NCBI RefSeq assembly: GCF_030704535.1
Contig: NC_081819.1
Location: forward strand, 20,928,001 to 20,992,000
Source: Vitis vinifera
Lineage: Eukaryota; Streptophyta; Magnoliopsida; Vitales; Vitaceae
Reading direction: 5' to 3'
DNA length: 64,000 bases
Below are positions 35,490 to 46,128 of this stretch, piece by piece (positions within the stretch are counted from its first letter, which is position 1; every line of letters begins with the position of its first letter). Below the pieces are notes generated by a model. That model saw only the letters and a program-made list of their open reading frames with translations. It had not been told where the DNA came from and did not search any database. The position numbers and the translations under genes were made by a program.

Positions 35490-35721
35490 TTACTGGACTT
35501 GTCTCTTGACATTCAAGGCAAAACACAGCTTCGAGTCCGCCCTGAAACTCCACAGCTCCACACAATCCAGCTCTGCCTTCAGGTCGTTGCCGTCCACAAG
35601 CTTTCGCCACCCAGAATTCAGCACTATCTTGTTTAAACTAACCCACTTCTTCAACCTCATATCGTGCTTCCCACCTCTCGGATCCACCACCATTACTTCA
35701 ACGCCCCCGCCTCCCTCCACC
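35490..35721 (-). pseudogene. B3-domain gene copy E (type III), 3' fragment only
   Basis: Carries the last ~75 codons of a type III gene (VEGGGGVEVMVVDPRGGKHD to LCFALNVKRQVQ), matching 55257-55490 of intact copy K. Homology stops abruptly at about 35721, inside the domain. The next bases are the ATX exon 11 fragment that normally lies upstream of a type I gene. This is a clear recombination junction. Confidence 0.88.
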
Positions 35722-35722
35722 G

Positions 35723-35775
35723 TTATTTGTAGATGGGTTGAGGATTGGGACTGTAACAAGATGATAATATGCAAC
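35723..35775. repeat. Fragment of ATX exon 11 (copy 3), at a breakpoint
   Basis: The best-preserved copy. Read on the plus strand it still encodes [17 protein letters not shown], against [17 protein letters not shown] in the methyltransferase. It abuts truncated B3 copy E on the left. Confidence 0.9.
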
Positions 35776-35879
35776 AAAAAGCCATTCCGTTGACCATCAA
35801 AACCTTAATGCAAAAACTAAAAACAATAATCACGAACACCTACACAACATCAAGAAACCTTTATCATCATCTTCTTAAT

Positions 35880-36464
35880 TTAAAGATTAATTACTAGACT
35901 TCCATCTCTCTTGACATTCAAGGCAAAACACAGCTTCGAATCCGCCCTAAAACTCCATAGCTCTACACAATCCACCTCTGCCTTCAGCCCGTTATCTTCC
36001 ACAAGCTTTCGCCACCCAGAATTCAGGACTACTTTATTCAAACTAACCCACTTCTTCAACCTCATAGTGTACTTCCCACCCCTCGGATCTAACACCATTA
36101 CTTCAACTCCCCCTCTTCCTTCCACCTCCCTCTTCTCCTCCTCTGATAAGACCCCCCATAGCACCTCACTCTTTGGGACAAAAAATCGATTCTGACCCGC
36201 GTCAACGTCAGACCGCTCCAATATTTTCCTCGTAACAAAAACCTGATCCCTCCCCTCCATGTTATGAATCATCTGCAACAGTGGAAAAGGAAACGGGGCT
36301 GGAGGTAAAGGCGGTGATGAGGTTCTGGTTTTCTTAATTGCGCTCCTCCTCCTCTCAGGAACCAAATCTCTTCCAAATATCATGGTGGACCTTCTCTTCT
36401 TTCCTCTCTTGGTTTCCTTTGGTTTTTCATTCGGCGTCATCTCCACTCCAAACAGTCTTATCAT
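35880..36464 (-). CDS. B3-domain protein copy F (type I)
   Basis: Intact single-exon frame of 194 residues, starting MIRLFGVEM. Basic N-terminus (RGKKRRST, PERRRSAIKK), Pro-rich linker at 51-62 and B3 domain at about 76-186 (SDVDAGQNRFFVPKSEV, MRLKKWVSLNKVVLNSGW, ELWSFRADSKLCFAL). It is the only type I copy in the window with both an undamaged frame and an undamaged promoter: TATAAAAT at 36539-36532 and TTGCATGCAA at 36524-36515. A DNA-binding role in the nucleus is inferred from the family; targets are unknown. It should be compared with frameshifted sisters C and I. Confidence 0.83.
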   Translation of the reverse strand: MIRLFGVEMTPNEKPKETKRGKKRRSTMIFGRDLVPERRRSAIKKTRTSSPPLPPAPFPFPLLQMIHNMEGRDQVFVTRKILERSDVDAGQNRFFVPKSEVLWGVLSEEEKREVEGRGGVEVMVLDPRGGKYTMRLKKWVSLNKVVLNSGWRKLVEDNGLKAEVDCVELWSFRADSKLCFALNVKRDGSLVINL

Positions 36465-37537
36465 TGTACCAGAAAGAAAAAATCAATAGAATGCAAAAGA
36501 CGAGAATGAAGAGCTTGCATGCAAGTGTCTGATTTTATAGAGAATACTGCAGAGTTGGGGTGAAGATATGAAAGGTGACGGCCAAATTTGAGTAGGAAAA
36601 GGAAAGTGGAAGATTCTGTTCGTTCGAAATGAAGATTTGTTTCTAATATCTGTAGGAAATACTAAAATCTTATTTCTAATTTTAATATTTTTACTTCTTA
36701 ATCCAAGCCTTTCTTTCCTTTTTCGATACAAATACTTGTTTATAATTATCTGAAATTCTTTAATTTTTAATTAATTATTTAATAAATTTAAAATAAATGT
36801 CATTCATATTATAATTATCTGAAATTCATTACTTTTTTTTTTGAAGCAATTTCCATTATTTAAATAACCGTTCTACAAACATTTTGTTTTTAAAAATAGA
36901 ACACAATGGCTCTTCAAACACACCATTTATAACATAATCAAGTGGTCTTAATAAAAAGTTTTTTATTTTTATTTTTATTCTTATTCAACATAATAATTAA
37001 AAAATCAATTCCAATAATTAATAAGAATATGTTTGGTTCCGGGAAAATATTAAGAAAAGAAAAAAAGTGTTAAAAAAAATAATTTTCTTATATTTAGTTC
37101 CATCACAGAAAATATAAAAAAAAAATCAAATATAATTAAAATTTATTAAATGTTTATTTATTTTTTAATTATTTAATTTTTCACAACAAAAAGAAATAAG
37201 TAAAATAAATTTAAAGAAACGTGAATGATTTATCGATTTAAATTCTTCTTAATTTTTTTTCACTTTTTTTCTCACATTTTCCTTTCAATTTTATGAGAAC
37301 TTAACATAGTCTAAAAATAATAATAATAAAGTAAAGCAAAGAAATACTCAGGTTAAAATTACTATATTAATAAAAGTAATAAAGATTGTTTACATATATT
37401 GATAATCAAATCAACCTTTAAACTTAAAAAAAAAACCCTAAGTCATTCTATTGAGTTGATGATCAGGAAAATAACACAGACGCCACACCAAGAAGTACTA
37501 AACACAATTGAACTTTACACGATTATCATCTTCTTCT

Positions 37538-38119
37538 TCAAAGATTAATTACTGGACGTTGGTCTCTCTTGACATTCAAGGCAAAACACAGCTTCGAATC
37601 CGCCCTAAAACTCCATAGCTCTACGCTATCCATCTCTGCCATCAACTCGTTATCTTCCACAAGCTTTCGCCACCCAGAATTCAGCACAACCTTATTCAAA
37701 CTAACCCACTTCTTTAACCTCATATTGTACTTCCAACCTCTCGGATCCACCACCATTGCTTCAACGCCCCCTCCTCCTTCCACCTGCCTCCTCTCCTCCG
37801 CAGTTAGCACCCCCCATAGCACTTCACTCTTTGGAATGAAAAATCGGTTCTGACCCGCATCAGTGTCTGACCGTTCTAGTATCTTTGTGGTAACAAAAAC
37901 CTGATCCCTCCCCTCCATGTCATGAATCGCCTGCAGCAGTGGAAAAGGTAACGGGGCTGGAGGTAAAGGTGGTGAAGAGCTTCGGGTTTTCTTAATTTTG
38001 CTCCTCTTCCTTTCAGGAACAAGGTCTCGTCCAAATAACCTCGCGGACTTTCTCTTCTTTGTTCGCTTCGTTTCTTGTTCTTTTTCCTTTGGCTCCATCT
38101 CCACTCCAAACAGTCTCAT
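37538..38119 (-). CDS. B3-domain protein copy G (type II)
   Basis: Intact frame of 193 residues from MRLFGVEM at 38119. It is nearly identical to copies D and J but has only one MEPKEKEQETK unit, so the 11-residue tandem repeat of D and J is absent. B3 domain at about 76-186, ending LCFALNVKRDQRPVINL. TATAAAT at 38198-38192 and TTGCATGCAA at 38183-38174. The frame is open upstream to 38308, but that stretch includes the promoter and is not expected to be translated. Downstream spacer is shared with D and J as far as 39186. Confidence 0.82.
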   Translation of the reverse strand: MRLFGVEMEPKEKEQETKRTKKRKSARLFGRDLVPERKRSKIKKTRSSSPPLPPAPLPFPLLQAIHDMEGRDQVFVTTKILERSDTDAGQNRFFIPKSEVLWGVLTAEERRQVEGGGGVEAMVVDPRGWKYNMRLKKWVSLNKVVLNSGWRKLVEDNELMAEMDSVELWSFRADSKLCFALNVKRDQRPVINL

Positions 38120-38379
38120 CTCGGCGTACCAGAAACAAAAATTGATAAAAACTAAGATAAGAGAATGAAGAGCTTGCATGCAACGGTATGAATTTATAGG
38201 GTGTAGAGTTGGGTGAGGATATGAAATGCGATAGCCAAATTTGAGTAGAAAAAGGAAAGTGAAAGATTGTGTTTGTTTGGAAAGGAAATTCGTTTCTGAT
38301 ATCTGCAAGATATATGAGTGAGGAAGAGTTTCTAAAAATCTTATTTCTAATTTTTATATTTTCATTGCAACATGCTTCC

Positions 38380-39186
38380 TTATCCAAGTCTTTCTTCGAA
38401 TTCTTTCCTTTTCCGATACAACTACTTATTTTCTTAAGTACATTTTTAATTATCTGAAATTCTTTAATTTTTTTTATAATTTATGGCACAATTTTTTTTT
38501 TATAGGCATTTCCATTTAATTTCTAATATATAAATTTTCTTGAAAATTTGTACCTGACTTTTATGATATTCTTCATTATTGACGTAACAAATGTATTATT
38601 CTTCATATAAAATTAGAATTATTAAGGTAATGTTTAAATATATTTTTATTTTTAAATAAAATTAATAATAACTTTGAAATAAAATAGGATGTCTTATATA
38701 AAAAGTAGCAATTTATATGTTATATTATTAAAAAATCTTTATCAAAATTCTTAAAATTTAAGTTAATAATTTTCTTTATATTAGTATATTTTAGTAGTTT
38801 TAATTTTTTTTTAAAAAGTAATGTCTATGATTTAAATAAGAGTTCTATTTATTTATTTTTATTTTAAAATAGAAAATAAAGTACAATTATGATTCTTGAG
38901 ATTAGTTTAGACTAAACCTAATAGATTTTTCTATAGAAAAAATTGTATTTTGTTGAAATGATTCCATTTATATTTGAATATTTGGCATGACTAAACCTAA
39001 TTATGTTTTTTTTTTTGGAACAAGCTGATGGCTTGTTATCAACAACTCCTTGACTATAAGTAAAATAACTCCCCTAGCCCCCTTCTCCTATCCCTTTTTT
39101 GAATTATTGCATTTCATCCATATAAATCATAACTAACATATAAGTAAAATATTATTTTTGTTTATTTAAAAAAAATGTTATAAAGT
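38380..39186. other. Duplicated AT-rich spacer ending at a breakpoint
   Basis: Matches 34020-34820 and 53780-54575. The match ends at ATAAAGTTTT, where sequence from exon 19 of the ATX-like gene begins (TTTTGGCAAATCTGG). A 4-5 bp GTTTT microhomology spans the join. Confidence 0.8.
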
Positions 39187-39828
39187 TTTTGGCAAATCTG
39201 GAATACATGGATGGGGCCTCTTTGCCCGTCGGAGCATTCAAGAAGGAGAAATGGTATAAGTTATAAGTTAATACCATATAGTATTTTGGAGGACCACATC
39301 ATTTGTTGTGATAAATTTACTGTTGATAAGTTCTCCAAATGGTTGCATTCCACTGATTTTACAGCAAGGCTAATACACATGCAGAGTAAACGAAAATTAA
39401 TTGAAGAATATATTGTGTGGTTTCCTCAAAAGGATAGAATTATTAATTATGGGATATAGGTTATTGGGTATCGTACGTTGTGAGCAGGTGAGGCGCAGTG
39501 TTGCAGATCTTAGGGAGGCACGGTATCGATTAGAAGGCAAAGATTGTTATGTGAGTAAATTCTTTATGATTCTATAGTGTATATTTGTCTCACGCTTTGT
39601 CTTGACTATGTTTCGCTATGACTTGCTCAGTTCATCAAATGATAATCTTGGTTTAGTTTCTGAATTGCCCAATCATTATTGGGTTCGTTTGATTGTCATT
39701 GGAATTGTTAGCTATAGGTACTCTTTATTTCCTCTCCCTCATTTTCTCTCAAATTTCCAAGATCCAAACATAGGGGAAGTTTTTTATTGTTGGTTCAGTC
39801 TTATCTTATAGAAAGTTACAGCAGTAAC
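39187..39828 (+). pseudogene. Truncated ATX SET-domain fragment
   Basis: It matches the methyltransferase gene from within exon 19 (15412) through intron 19, exon 20 and part of intron 20. It then jumps from about 15945 to 16170 and from about 16282 to 17085. It keeps [20 protein letters not shown] and the donor after it. Exon 20 carries a small insertion (TATCGTACGTTGTGAGCAGG) that breaks the frame. Exons 21-23, with NHSCFPNC and the post-SET cysteines, are missing. It cannot encode an active methyltransferase. Confidence 0.92.
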
Positions 39829-40309
39829 AGCAAGGGGTACTGATCCATCTCCCAACCCAGTGAGAGAATGGATCACACAGTTGTTTTCTTTTTTGGTGTT
39901 CAAGCATATTGAACTTGAAATTTTCTTTTTTAATTGGATTCTTCATACCTCAATTTATCCTGTAATATTTTTCGGCTGCAATAAAATGTAAATTCTCCAG
40001 CAGATTGGCAGGTGCCATTTTTATGAATTACTGCATTTCATGCATGTAATCATAATTGATTAAATATCTGAAATGTGCACCCTCATTTTTTGTTGTTGTC
40101 TTTTCAGTAAAGGAAAAGAATTTTTTAGGAAGAAGATGAAAACAGAGGGGTAGAAGGGAAGAAAAGTGGGGAATGAAAAGAAAAGAAGAGAAAAAGGGTT
40201 AGGTGTGTGGGTTCAGAGGTTGAAAAGAAGAAAATAGTGATTTTTTATCATTTCATGTTAAGGTGTCAAATAGGTTGGACAGCTTGTTTGACATGTGGCT
40301 TGACATGTC
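39829..40309 (+). repeat. Copy of the ATX 3' UTR and downstream spacer
   Basis: Matches 17085-17570 with substitutions, including the AATAAA at about 39980. It follows directly on the SET fragment because exons 21-23 were deleted. Confidence 0.9.
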
Positions 40310-40687
40310 TAGGGATGGTGGGGCGGGTTTTTTTGGGTACCCGTCCCGCCCCTAATGAAACGGAGTTTAAATTTAATAAATGAGTTTGAGATAGGTATGA
40401 GATTTTTTTTTTAAACCTAGAGCGGGTTCGGGTATTGTCCCGTCTCGTTCCGCACCGTTTGCATATAAAATTAATTTTAAAATTAAATTTAATTTGAATT
40501 TTAAAATTAAATTAATTTAAAATTTTATTTTACTATTTTTAATATATAGATAATAATAAAAAAATTTAATAAAATAAGTTATAAAAAGTATAATAATTTT
40601 ATTATTTATAAAATATATTTATTTTAATGTAATTAAAAATTTTAAAAGTAATTTAAAAAAGAAAAACTAAACGGGGTGGGGTTGGAA
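40310..40687. mobile_element. Small insert with GC-rich ends and AT-rich core
   Basis: The match to the ATX downstream spacer is interrupted by about 378 bp that start TAGGGATGGTGGGGCGGG, include GGGTACCCGTCCCGCC and end ACGGGGTGGGGTTGG. The core is nearly pure A/T. It resembles widespread small plant elements with GGGGCGGG ends. I could not see true inverted ends or a clean target duplication. Confidence 0.5.
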
Positions 40688-40928
40688 TGGAAGACAGTTT
40701 CTTTTTTAGTAGAAAGGGGTATTGATCCATCTCCCAACCCAGTGAGAGAATGGATCACACAGTCGTTTTTATTTTTTGGTGTTCAAGCATATTGAGCTTG
40801 AAATTTTCAATTTTCTTTTTTCTTTCTTCTTTCTTCTTTCTTTTTTAATTGAATTCTTCATACCTCAATTTATTCTGTAATCTTTTTCAGCTGCAATAAA
40901 ATGTAAATTCTCCAGCAGATTGGCAGGA
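40688..40928 (+). repeat. Second copy of the ATX 3' UTR
   Basis: Matches 17050-17270 again (AGTTTCTTTTTTAG, AGGGGTATTGATCCATCTCC and the AATAAAATG signal). The 3' UTR is thus present three times in the window, twice within 1.1 kb. This copy has an extra TTTCTTTCTTC microrepeat and is followed by a 20 bp A run at about 40939. Confidence 0.9.
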
Positions 40929-41149
40929 TCAATATTATTAAAAAAAAAAAAAAAAAAATAGTGGTGCAATCAAAATTGAAGAGCAGCGTGATTTTAGCTG
41001 GGTGTGCTCCTGGGATTCTTGGGAAAATTTTGGAAAATCGAAAATAAATCTTTTTCTAGATAAGAATTTTCCTACTAGTTTTGATAAACCCGGACAGCCG
41101 CCACTCGGTTTCCTTTCTGGGCCCAGCACACCAGCCAACGTTTTTTGTC

Positions 41150-42056
41150 CCCTTGACCTGTTGACCTTTTGTACCTATCAACGGCTAGAGCGCTTGTTTT
41201 TTAAAACTTTTTGTTCATTTGCTTTCACATTGTTTATTTTTTTATTTTATGATTTATTATAAATTTTTTTATTAAATAAAAAAGTTAGAATATGATTTTC
41301 CTAAATAAAAAAAATATATTAACTTTTCTTTATTTTTTAATATTTAATAAAAATAAAATATTAAAAAAATCTAACACTTAACCTTATTAAACATTAAAAT
41401 TCTATTTAACATTAAAATTCTATTTAAAATTAAATAAAAAAAAACACCCCATCACATCATATTTCCAAAAGAATGCAAAAATATCATAATAAAAAATGAA
41501 CTTAGGAAGAAATTTTTTACCAATTTAAAAATTAACAACTTACAACCTAAATATTTGTTATTGTCGTCACAACAAATAAAAAACATTTATAAAATAAAAA
41601 ATTATTTGACCTTTTTTTTTTTGGCATATTGTGATTATTTACAATTTATATGTACATGATTAATATGTATAGTTTTAAATGGATAGTTGATTGATAATGT
41701 GATTATAATTTTAGAAGTTTCAAAACATGATAATTTATTTTTATTTTTGAAAATATTTTATTCCAAAACCGATGTTCAAAAACATTATTTTTTGTATTTA
41801 TTCATGAATTTCTAAAAATTAAATCCTTTGATCAGGATTTGAAGGTTGAAAATTTATAGGTCGGGTGTGAATGTGTTTAAACATTAGATACCATTCGATC
41901 CTAAAAAAATGTATATTATCCTTTGAACCTTTTAGAAGCATATCAATTCGACTCCGCTAGAAGCACGTGGAATGCGTGAGGGCATTTCGCAAGAAGAAAA
42001 ATAGAAAAGCATAGAATGCCGTAAATTATTAAAGTCGTCTGTGTCCTTCAAATGGT
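41150..42056. repeat. Duplicate of the spacer downstream of the ATX gene
   Basis: Matches about 18190-19045 throughout (TATCAACG(A/G)C.AGAGCGCTTG at the left, CCAAAACCGATGTTCAAAAA in the middle). Small indels only. No gene. Confidence 0.88.
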
Positions 42057-42130
42057 TTTTTTAGCCTTTCTAAAAGCATGAATGCTGACTTTTAGGGTTT
42101 TGCTTGTTAAACCCACTTGAAAAATGTGTG

Positions 42131-42366
42131 TGTGGACCCCGCATTTTCGATTGCTCGAATGCGTTTCCCACTCGAATGGCGAGACTCGATTTTTATTTGA
42201 AAAATAAAAATGATTTTTTATTGATTAAGAAAATGACTTGGAGTCGCCATTTTGTGGACCCCGCATTTCGATTGTTCGATGCGTTTCCCACTCGAATGGC
42301 AAGCTCGATTTTTTATTTGAAAAATTGATTTTTATTGATTATTTGAAAATGACTTGGAGTCGCCAC
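42131..42366. repeat. Tandem duplication of the LTR's first ~119 bp
   Basis: TGTGGACCCCGCATTT at 42131 and again at about 42252. Both units continue through CGTTTCCCACTCGAATGGC to ATGACTTGGAGTCGCCA. The second unit is a few bases shorter. A terminal sequence internally repeated at one end of an LTR is unusual. Confidence 0.9.
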
Positions 42367-43149
42367 TTATTTTTGTTTTATTTTTTAAAGGGTAAACAAA
42401 ATAAGAAAGAAAAACCCTAAGTGTGACTCCTTATTTTGGAAAAGGTGGTCTGTGAAAAACCGGATCGGGTTCGGGGGTCAGGTTACTTATCAGGAAGGTA
42501 CGGTAAAAACCGTAGCACCCTTCTAAGTCCTTAAAGTCGGGTCTCTACTAATAAAATGAAGCAATCATGACAATTGATGAAGGAATCAATGAATACTCAG
42601 GGTGATCGTGCACATGGGGAAATCAAAACACTCAAATAAAGAATCGACCGAAGTGAGAACGGGGCATACCTTGGCATCAATCGATCAATGCGCTATCAAG
42701 AAAGAGGATTAGTACACAATTAAAAGAATAATTCCTAGCATGTCGTAGGGCAGAATATAAACAATCAATCAATCATGAGGAAAACACATATGTTGGGCCC
42801 CCACCAAAGCCCATTCATTTTTGCATGAATTAATATCACAGATTCCATTATTCTGGAATTGAGAAAAATTCATTCATGCCTACTAAAATCAAGAAGAGCA
42901 GAAGATTGTTTTGAAAATCAGAGTAGAATTAAAACAATTTGAGAGAAGATTGGGTTTTTGAAATTTATTTGAAAATTGGATGTGGATTATTTGAAAATTG
43001 GAGTTTTAGAGATTAAATATAAGAATGAGAATTTTAGAAATTAGATTCGAAAGGAATTGGAATTTCAAAGAGCTAAATTTGGGAATCTGAATTTTGAAAA
43101 ATTATTTAAAGACGGAATTTTAATAAACAAATACGTGGATAAATAAAGG

Positions 43150-44000
43150 AATGGAATAATAATAATAATGATGAAATAATAAAGATTAAATAAATAATTG
43201 CGAAAATAGAAATTGAATTTATGAATTTGGCAATTATGGAAATTAATTAAGGATTGAATTTTGAGTAAATGAATGAGTGAACAAGTAAATAAATTGAATA
43301 AAAAATAATAATGATTAAGTAAATAAATGTGGAAATTTAGAAATTGAAAATTGAGAATTGAATTTGGAAATTGAGAATTTGAAGAATTATGTAAATGAAT
43401 GTAGAAATTTAGAAATTGGAAATTGAATGTAGAAATTGGGAATTTGAATAATTAATTAAGAATGAAATTTTAAATAAATGAATAAGTGAATAAATAGATA
43501 AATTGGATAAAGAAATAATAATGATTGAGTAAATAAATGCGGAAATTTAGAATTTGAAAATTGAGAATTGAATTTGGAAATTGAGAATTTGAAGAATTAT
43601 GTAAATGAATGTGGAAATTTAGAAATTGGAAATTGAATTTAGAAATTGGGAATTTGGATAATTAATTAAGAATGAAATTTTAAATAAATGAATAAGTGAA
43701 TAAATAAATAAATTGGATAAAAATAATAATAATAATGATTAAGTAAATAAATGTGGAAATTTAGAATTTGAAAATTGAGAATTGAATTTGGAAATTGAGA
43801 ATTTGAAGAATTATGTAAATGAATGTGGAAATTTAGAAATCAGAAATTGAATTTAGAAATTGGGAAATTGAATAATTAATTAAGAATGAAATTTTAAATA
43901 AATGAATAAGTGAATAAATAAATAAATCGGATAAAATAATAATGATTAAGTAAATAAATGTGGAAATTTAGAAATTGAAAATAGGATTTGGCAATTTGAA
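43150..44000. repeat. Degenerate ~220 bp tandem repeats inside the solo LTR
   Basis: At least three successive units share the order GTAAATAAATG(C/T)GGAAATTTAGAA, TTGAGAATTGAATTTGGAAA, GAAGAATTATGTAAATGAATG, TTAATTAAGAATGAAATTTT and AATAAGTGAATAAAT. Simple but clearly higher-order repetition. Confidence 0.8.
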
Positions 44001-44089
44001 AAATTAAAATAGGATTGAATTTGAAAAAAATATATATACGAGAATAGGATTTTTGAAGAACAATAGTAATAATAATGGTGAGAATTAAT

Positions 44090-44290
44090 GATAATAACAA
44101 TAATAACAATTATGAGAAATAATAACAATAATAATAGCAATAGTAATAATAATAAGAATTAAAAATAAGGGCAACAATAATAACTATGAGAATTAATAAT
44201 AATAATAAATAATAATAATAATAATAGCAATAATAATAATAGTAATAATAACAACAATAACAACAACAATAATAATAATAACAATTAAAG
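44090..44290. repeat. AAT/AAC trinucleotide-rich tract
   Basis: About 200 bp of AATAAT, AACAAT and AATAGC repeats within the solo LTR. A microsatellite, likely length-variable. Confidence 0.95.
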
Positions 44291-44564
44291 GCTAAGAGGG
44301 TGATGGGCTTAAGCCCAAAAACCAAAGATTAACAAAGAATTGGGCCTAATGGCCCAATTCAGCACCAAGATGGGCCTAAAACTCCAAGGCCCAAAAACCC
44401 CTTTCTTTCCTTCTTCTTCTTCCTTTTTTTTTTATTTCTTCTTCTCCTCTCCCCCCGCGCAGCGCCACCAGCCGCACCACCAATGGCAGCCATGCCCGCG
44501 CCGCCGGACAGCTCGCCCGTCGCCGCCAGCCGCCAGCCGCGCCGCCGGCCAGAGCAGCACCAGT

Positions 44565-44730
44565 CGGCCAGCACGCAGCCAGCCAGCATGCAGCCGGCCA
44601 GCGCGCAGCCGGCCAGCACGCAGCCGGCCAGCGCGCAGCCGGCCAGCACGCAGCCGGCCAGCGCGCAGCCGGCCAGCACGCAGCCGGCCAGCGCGCAGCC
44701 GGCCAGCACGCAGCCGGCCAGCGCGCAGCC
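44565..44730. repeat. GC-rich 15 bp minisatellite
   Basis: Alternating 15 bp units CAGCCGGCCAGCACG and CAGCCGGCCAGCGCG, about eleven copies, so the effective period is 30 bp. It lies in a GC-rich island (44450-44850) of the solo LTR. All plus-strand frames across it are open and give Pro/Ala/Ser/Gln or Arg-rich repeats, which is expected from a repeat whose length is a multiple of three. Confidence 0.95.
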
Positions 44731-45395
44731 TGCTAGAGCCTCTCCGCGATCAGCTCCTCCGCCATCAGTTTCTCCACGCCGTCAGCTTGCGTCGCCGACG
44801 CCGCCAGCATCGCGCCTCCATCGCCAAGCAGTTGATAGCAAAGGAAAAACAAAGTGAAATGAACAAGAGAAAGAAAAGAAAGAAAGGCCATACCTGCGCG
44901 AATCTTCCCACCAGCTCTTGCTCCTCCTTCCTCTTCCTTCCTTCACACGCCCCCCCTTTTTCCTCTTTTATTTTTCCCTCTTTTTTAGCTTTTTCTTTGG
45001 CTTCCCCCGCAAGCCTCCCTGCTGCCTCTCCCATCCGCCGCATTCCCGGGGTGGTCAGAAGGATAAAATAAAAAAACAAAAAAAAACAAAAAGACCCAAA
45101 AGCCCTCACCGTATGGGGGGTCTACAGTGTGCAAAAGTGATTTTTGTAAATATTTTTATTATTTTTAACACTTAAAATTTTTTATCTTTTAAATATTAAA
45201 AATACTTTTTAAAATTATTTTGAAATATACTTTAAAAATAACATAATTCCTTTACTAGTATTTTTTCATTTATTTATGATGGGTCACAAATTAAATTATG
45301 GTATAAAAAATTTCAAAATTTTAGGATTATTTTAATTTAAAAATAATAAATAAATAAAAAATATATTCCAAACAAAACATAATAATTTTCTTTTA

Positions 45396-46018
45396 AATAA
45401 AAATTACATTTAAAAATTTAAGATTAATTTAATCATTTAAGTCAATAATTTAATGGTGCATAAGAATTATAACATGACAACGTTTAGGAAAATAGTTTAA
45501 CTATTTGATAAATTAATTTAATGACTTAATTTATATCAATTATAATTTTTAAAAAATATAATTTTAGATTGAAGTAAGAATAGAATTAATTGTTTTGCCA
45601 TAATAATTAAAATTAATTTATTTTTATTTAAATTAAAATTATATTTAAAAAATTTAAGATTAATTTAATCATTTAAGTCATTAAATTGACAATTAGCACC
45701 GACATTTTAACGCCGGGTTCCACGTAAAGATCGTGGCTCTCAATAACTTCAAAAAGTTTGAAAAAATTGTACGGTATTTTGGACAATCACGAGATAACAT
45801 CTCGGCAACTTCAAATAGCTTGGAAAAAAACGTAAGGTGCTTATCTGTAATAAAAATCTTCTTTTAAATTTCTTTCTGCTTTTTTCAAAGTTTAAACTAG
45901 TTGCATCAAGTATATATGTTACTAATTTCGCCATTCTCTTGTTTTCATTAGTATTAATGGAGGTTTTGATGTTGCTTGGTGGAAATTAATGGTGGTAGAC
46001 ATGGAAATTAGGTCTCCA
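45396..46018. repeat. Duplicate of the spacer upstream of the plus-strand B3 gene
   Basis: Matches 19416-20180 in shortened form and then continues directly into sequence found at 24969 onward (ATGGAAATTAGGTCTCCAGG). It preserves the site that lacks the Copia element. Confidence 0.9.
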
Positions 46019-46128
46019 GGAGTGAGCTGGATCACTGATGTGCGTCAGCACGCTCGACACTATATAATCAAGCTTTATGCTCAGGCCTCATGCAAAAAAA
46101 GACTTTTCATTCTCTCTAAATCTCTGAG

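Larger units (their letters stand above)
42131..45126. mobile_element. 3.0 kb solo LTR
   Basis: It begins TGTGGACCCC and ends GGGGTCTACA, inverted matches of each other, and is flanked by the 5 bp direct repeat GTGTG (42126-42130 and 45127-45131). A primer site or coding region is absent, so it is read as a solo LTR left by LTR-LTR recombination. Its first ~119 bp are duplicated in tandem. Degenerate repeats fill 43150-44000, trinucleotide repeats 44090-44290, and a GC-rich 15 bp minisatellite 44565-44730. Confidence 0.8.

Noticed and set aside
35443-35793. A plus-strand frame that seems to fuse a Ser/Pro-rich protein to the PHD peptide ICRWVEDWD.
   Set aside because: It is the antisense of truncated B3 copy E read through a recombination junction into the ATX exon 11 fragment, not a designed fusion.
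35911-36195. A 94-codon plus-strand frame (MTFKAKHSFES...) antisense to B3 copy F, present opposite nearly every other copy too (26154, 33156, 37569, 51502, 52924).
   Set aside because: It mirrors the conserved sense domain codon for codon. It has no independent start context or domain and follows from conservation of the sense strand.
43150-44290. CRISPR-like or satellite array.
   Set aside because: Units are adjacent and degenerate without unique spacers, lie inside an LTR, and the genome is a plant's.
44340-45071. 243-codon frame with PARS repeats, and an overlapping minus-strand AGC repeat frame.
   Set aside because: They lie entirely within a solo LTR and are kept open by a 15 bp GC-rich minisatellite.
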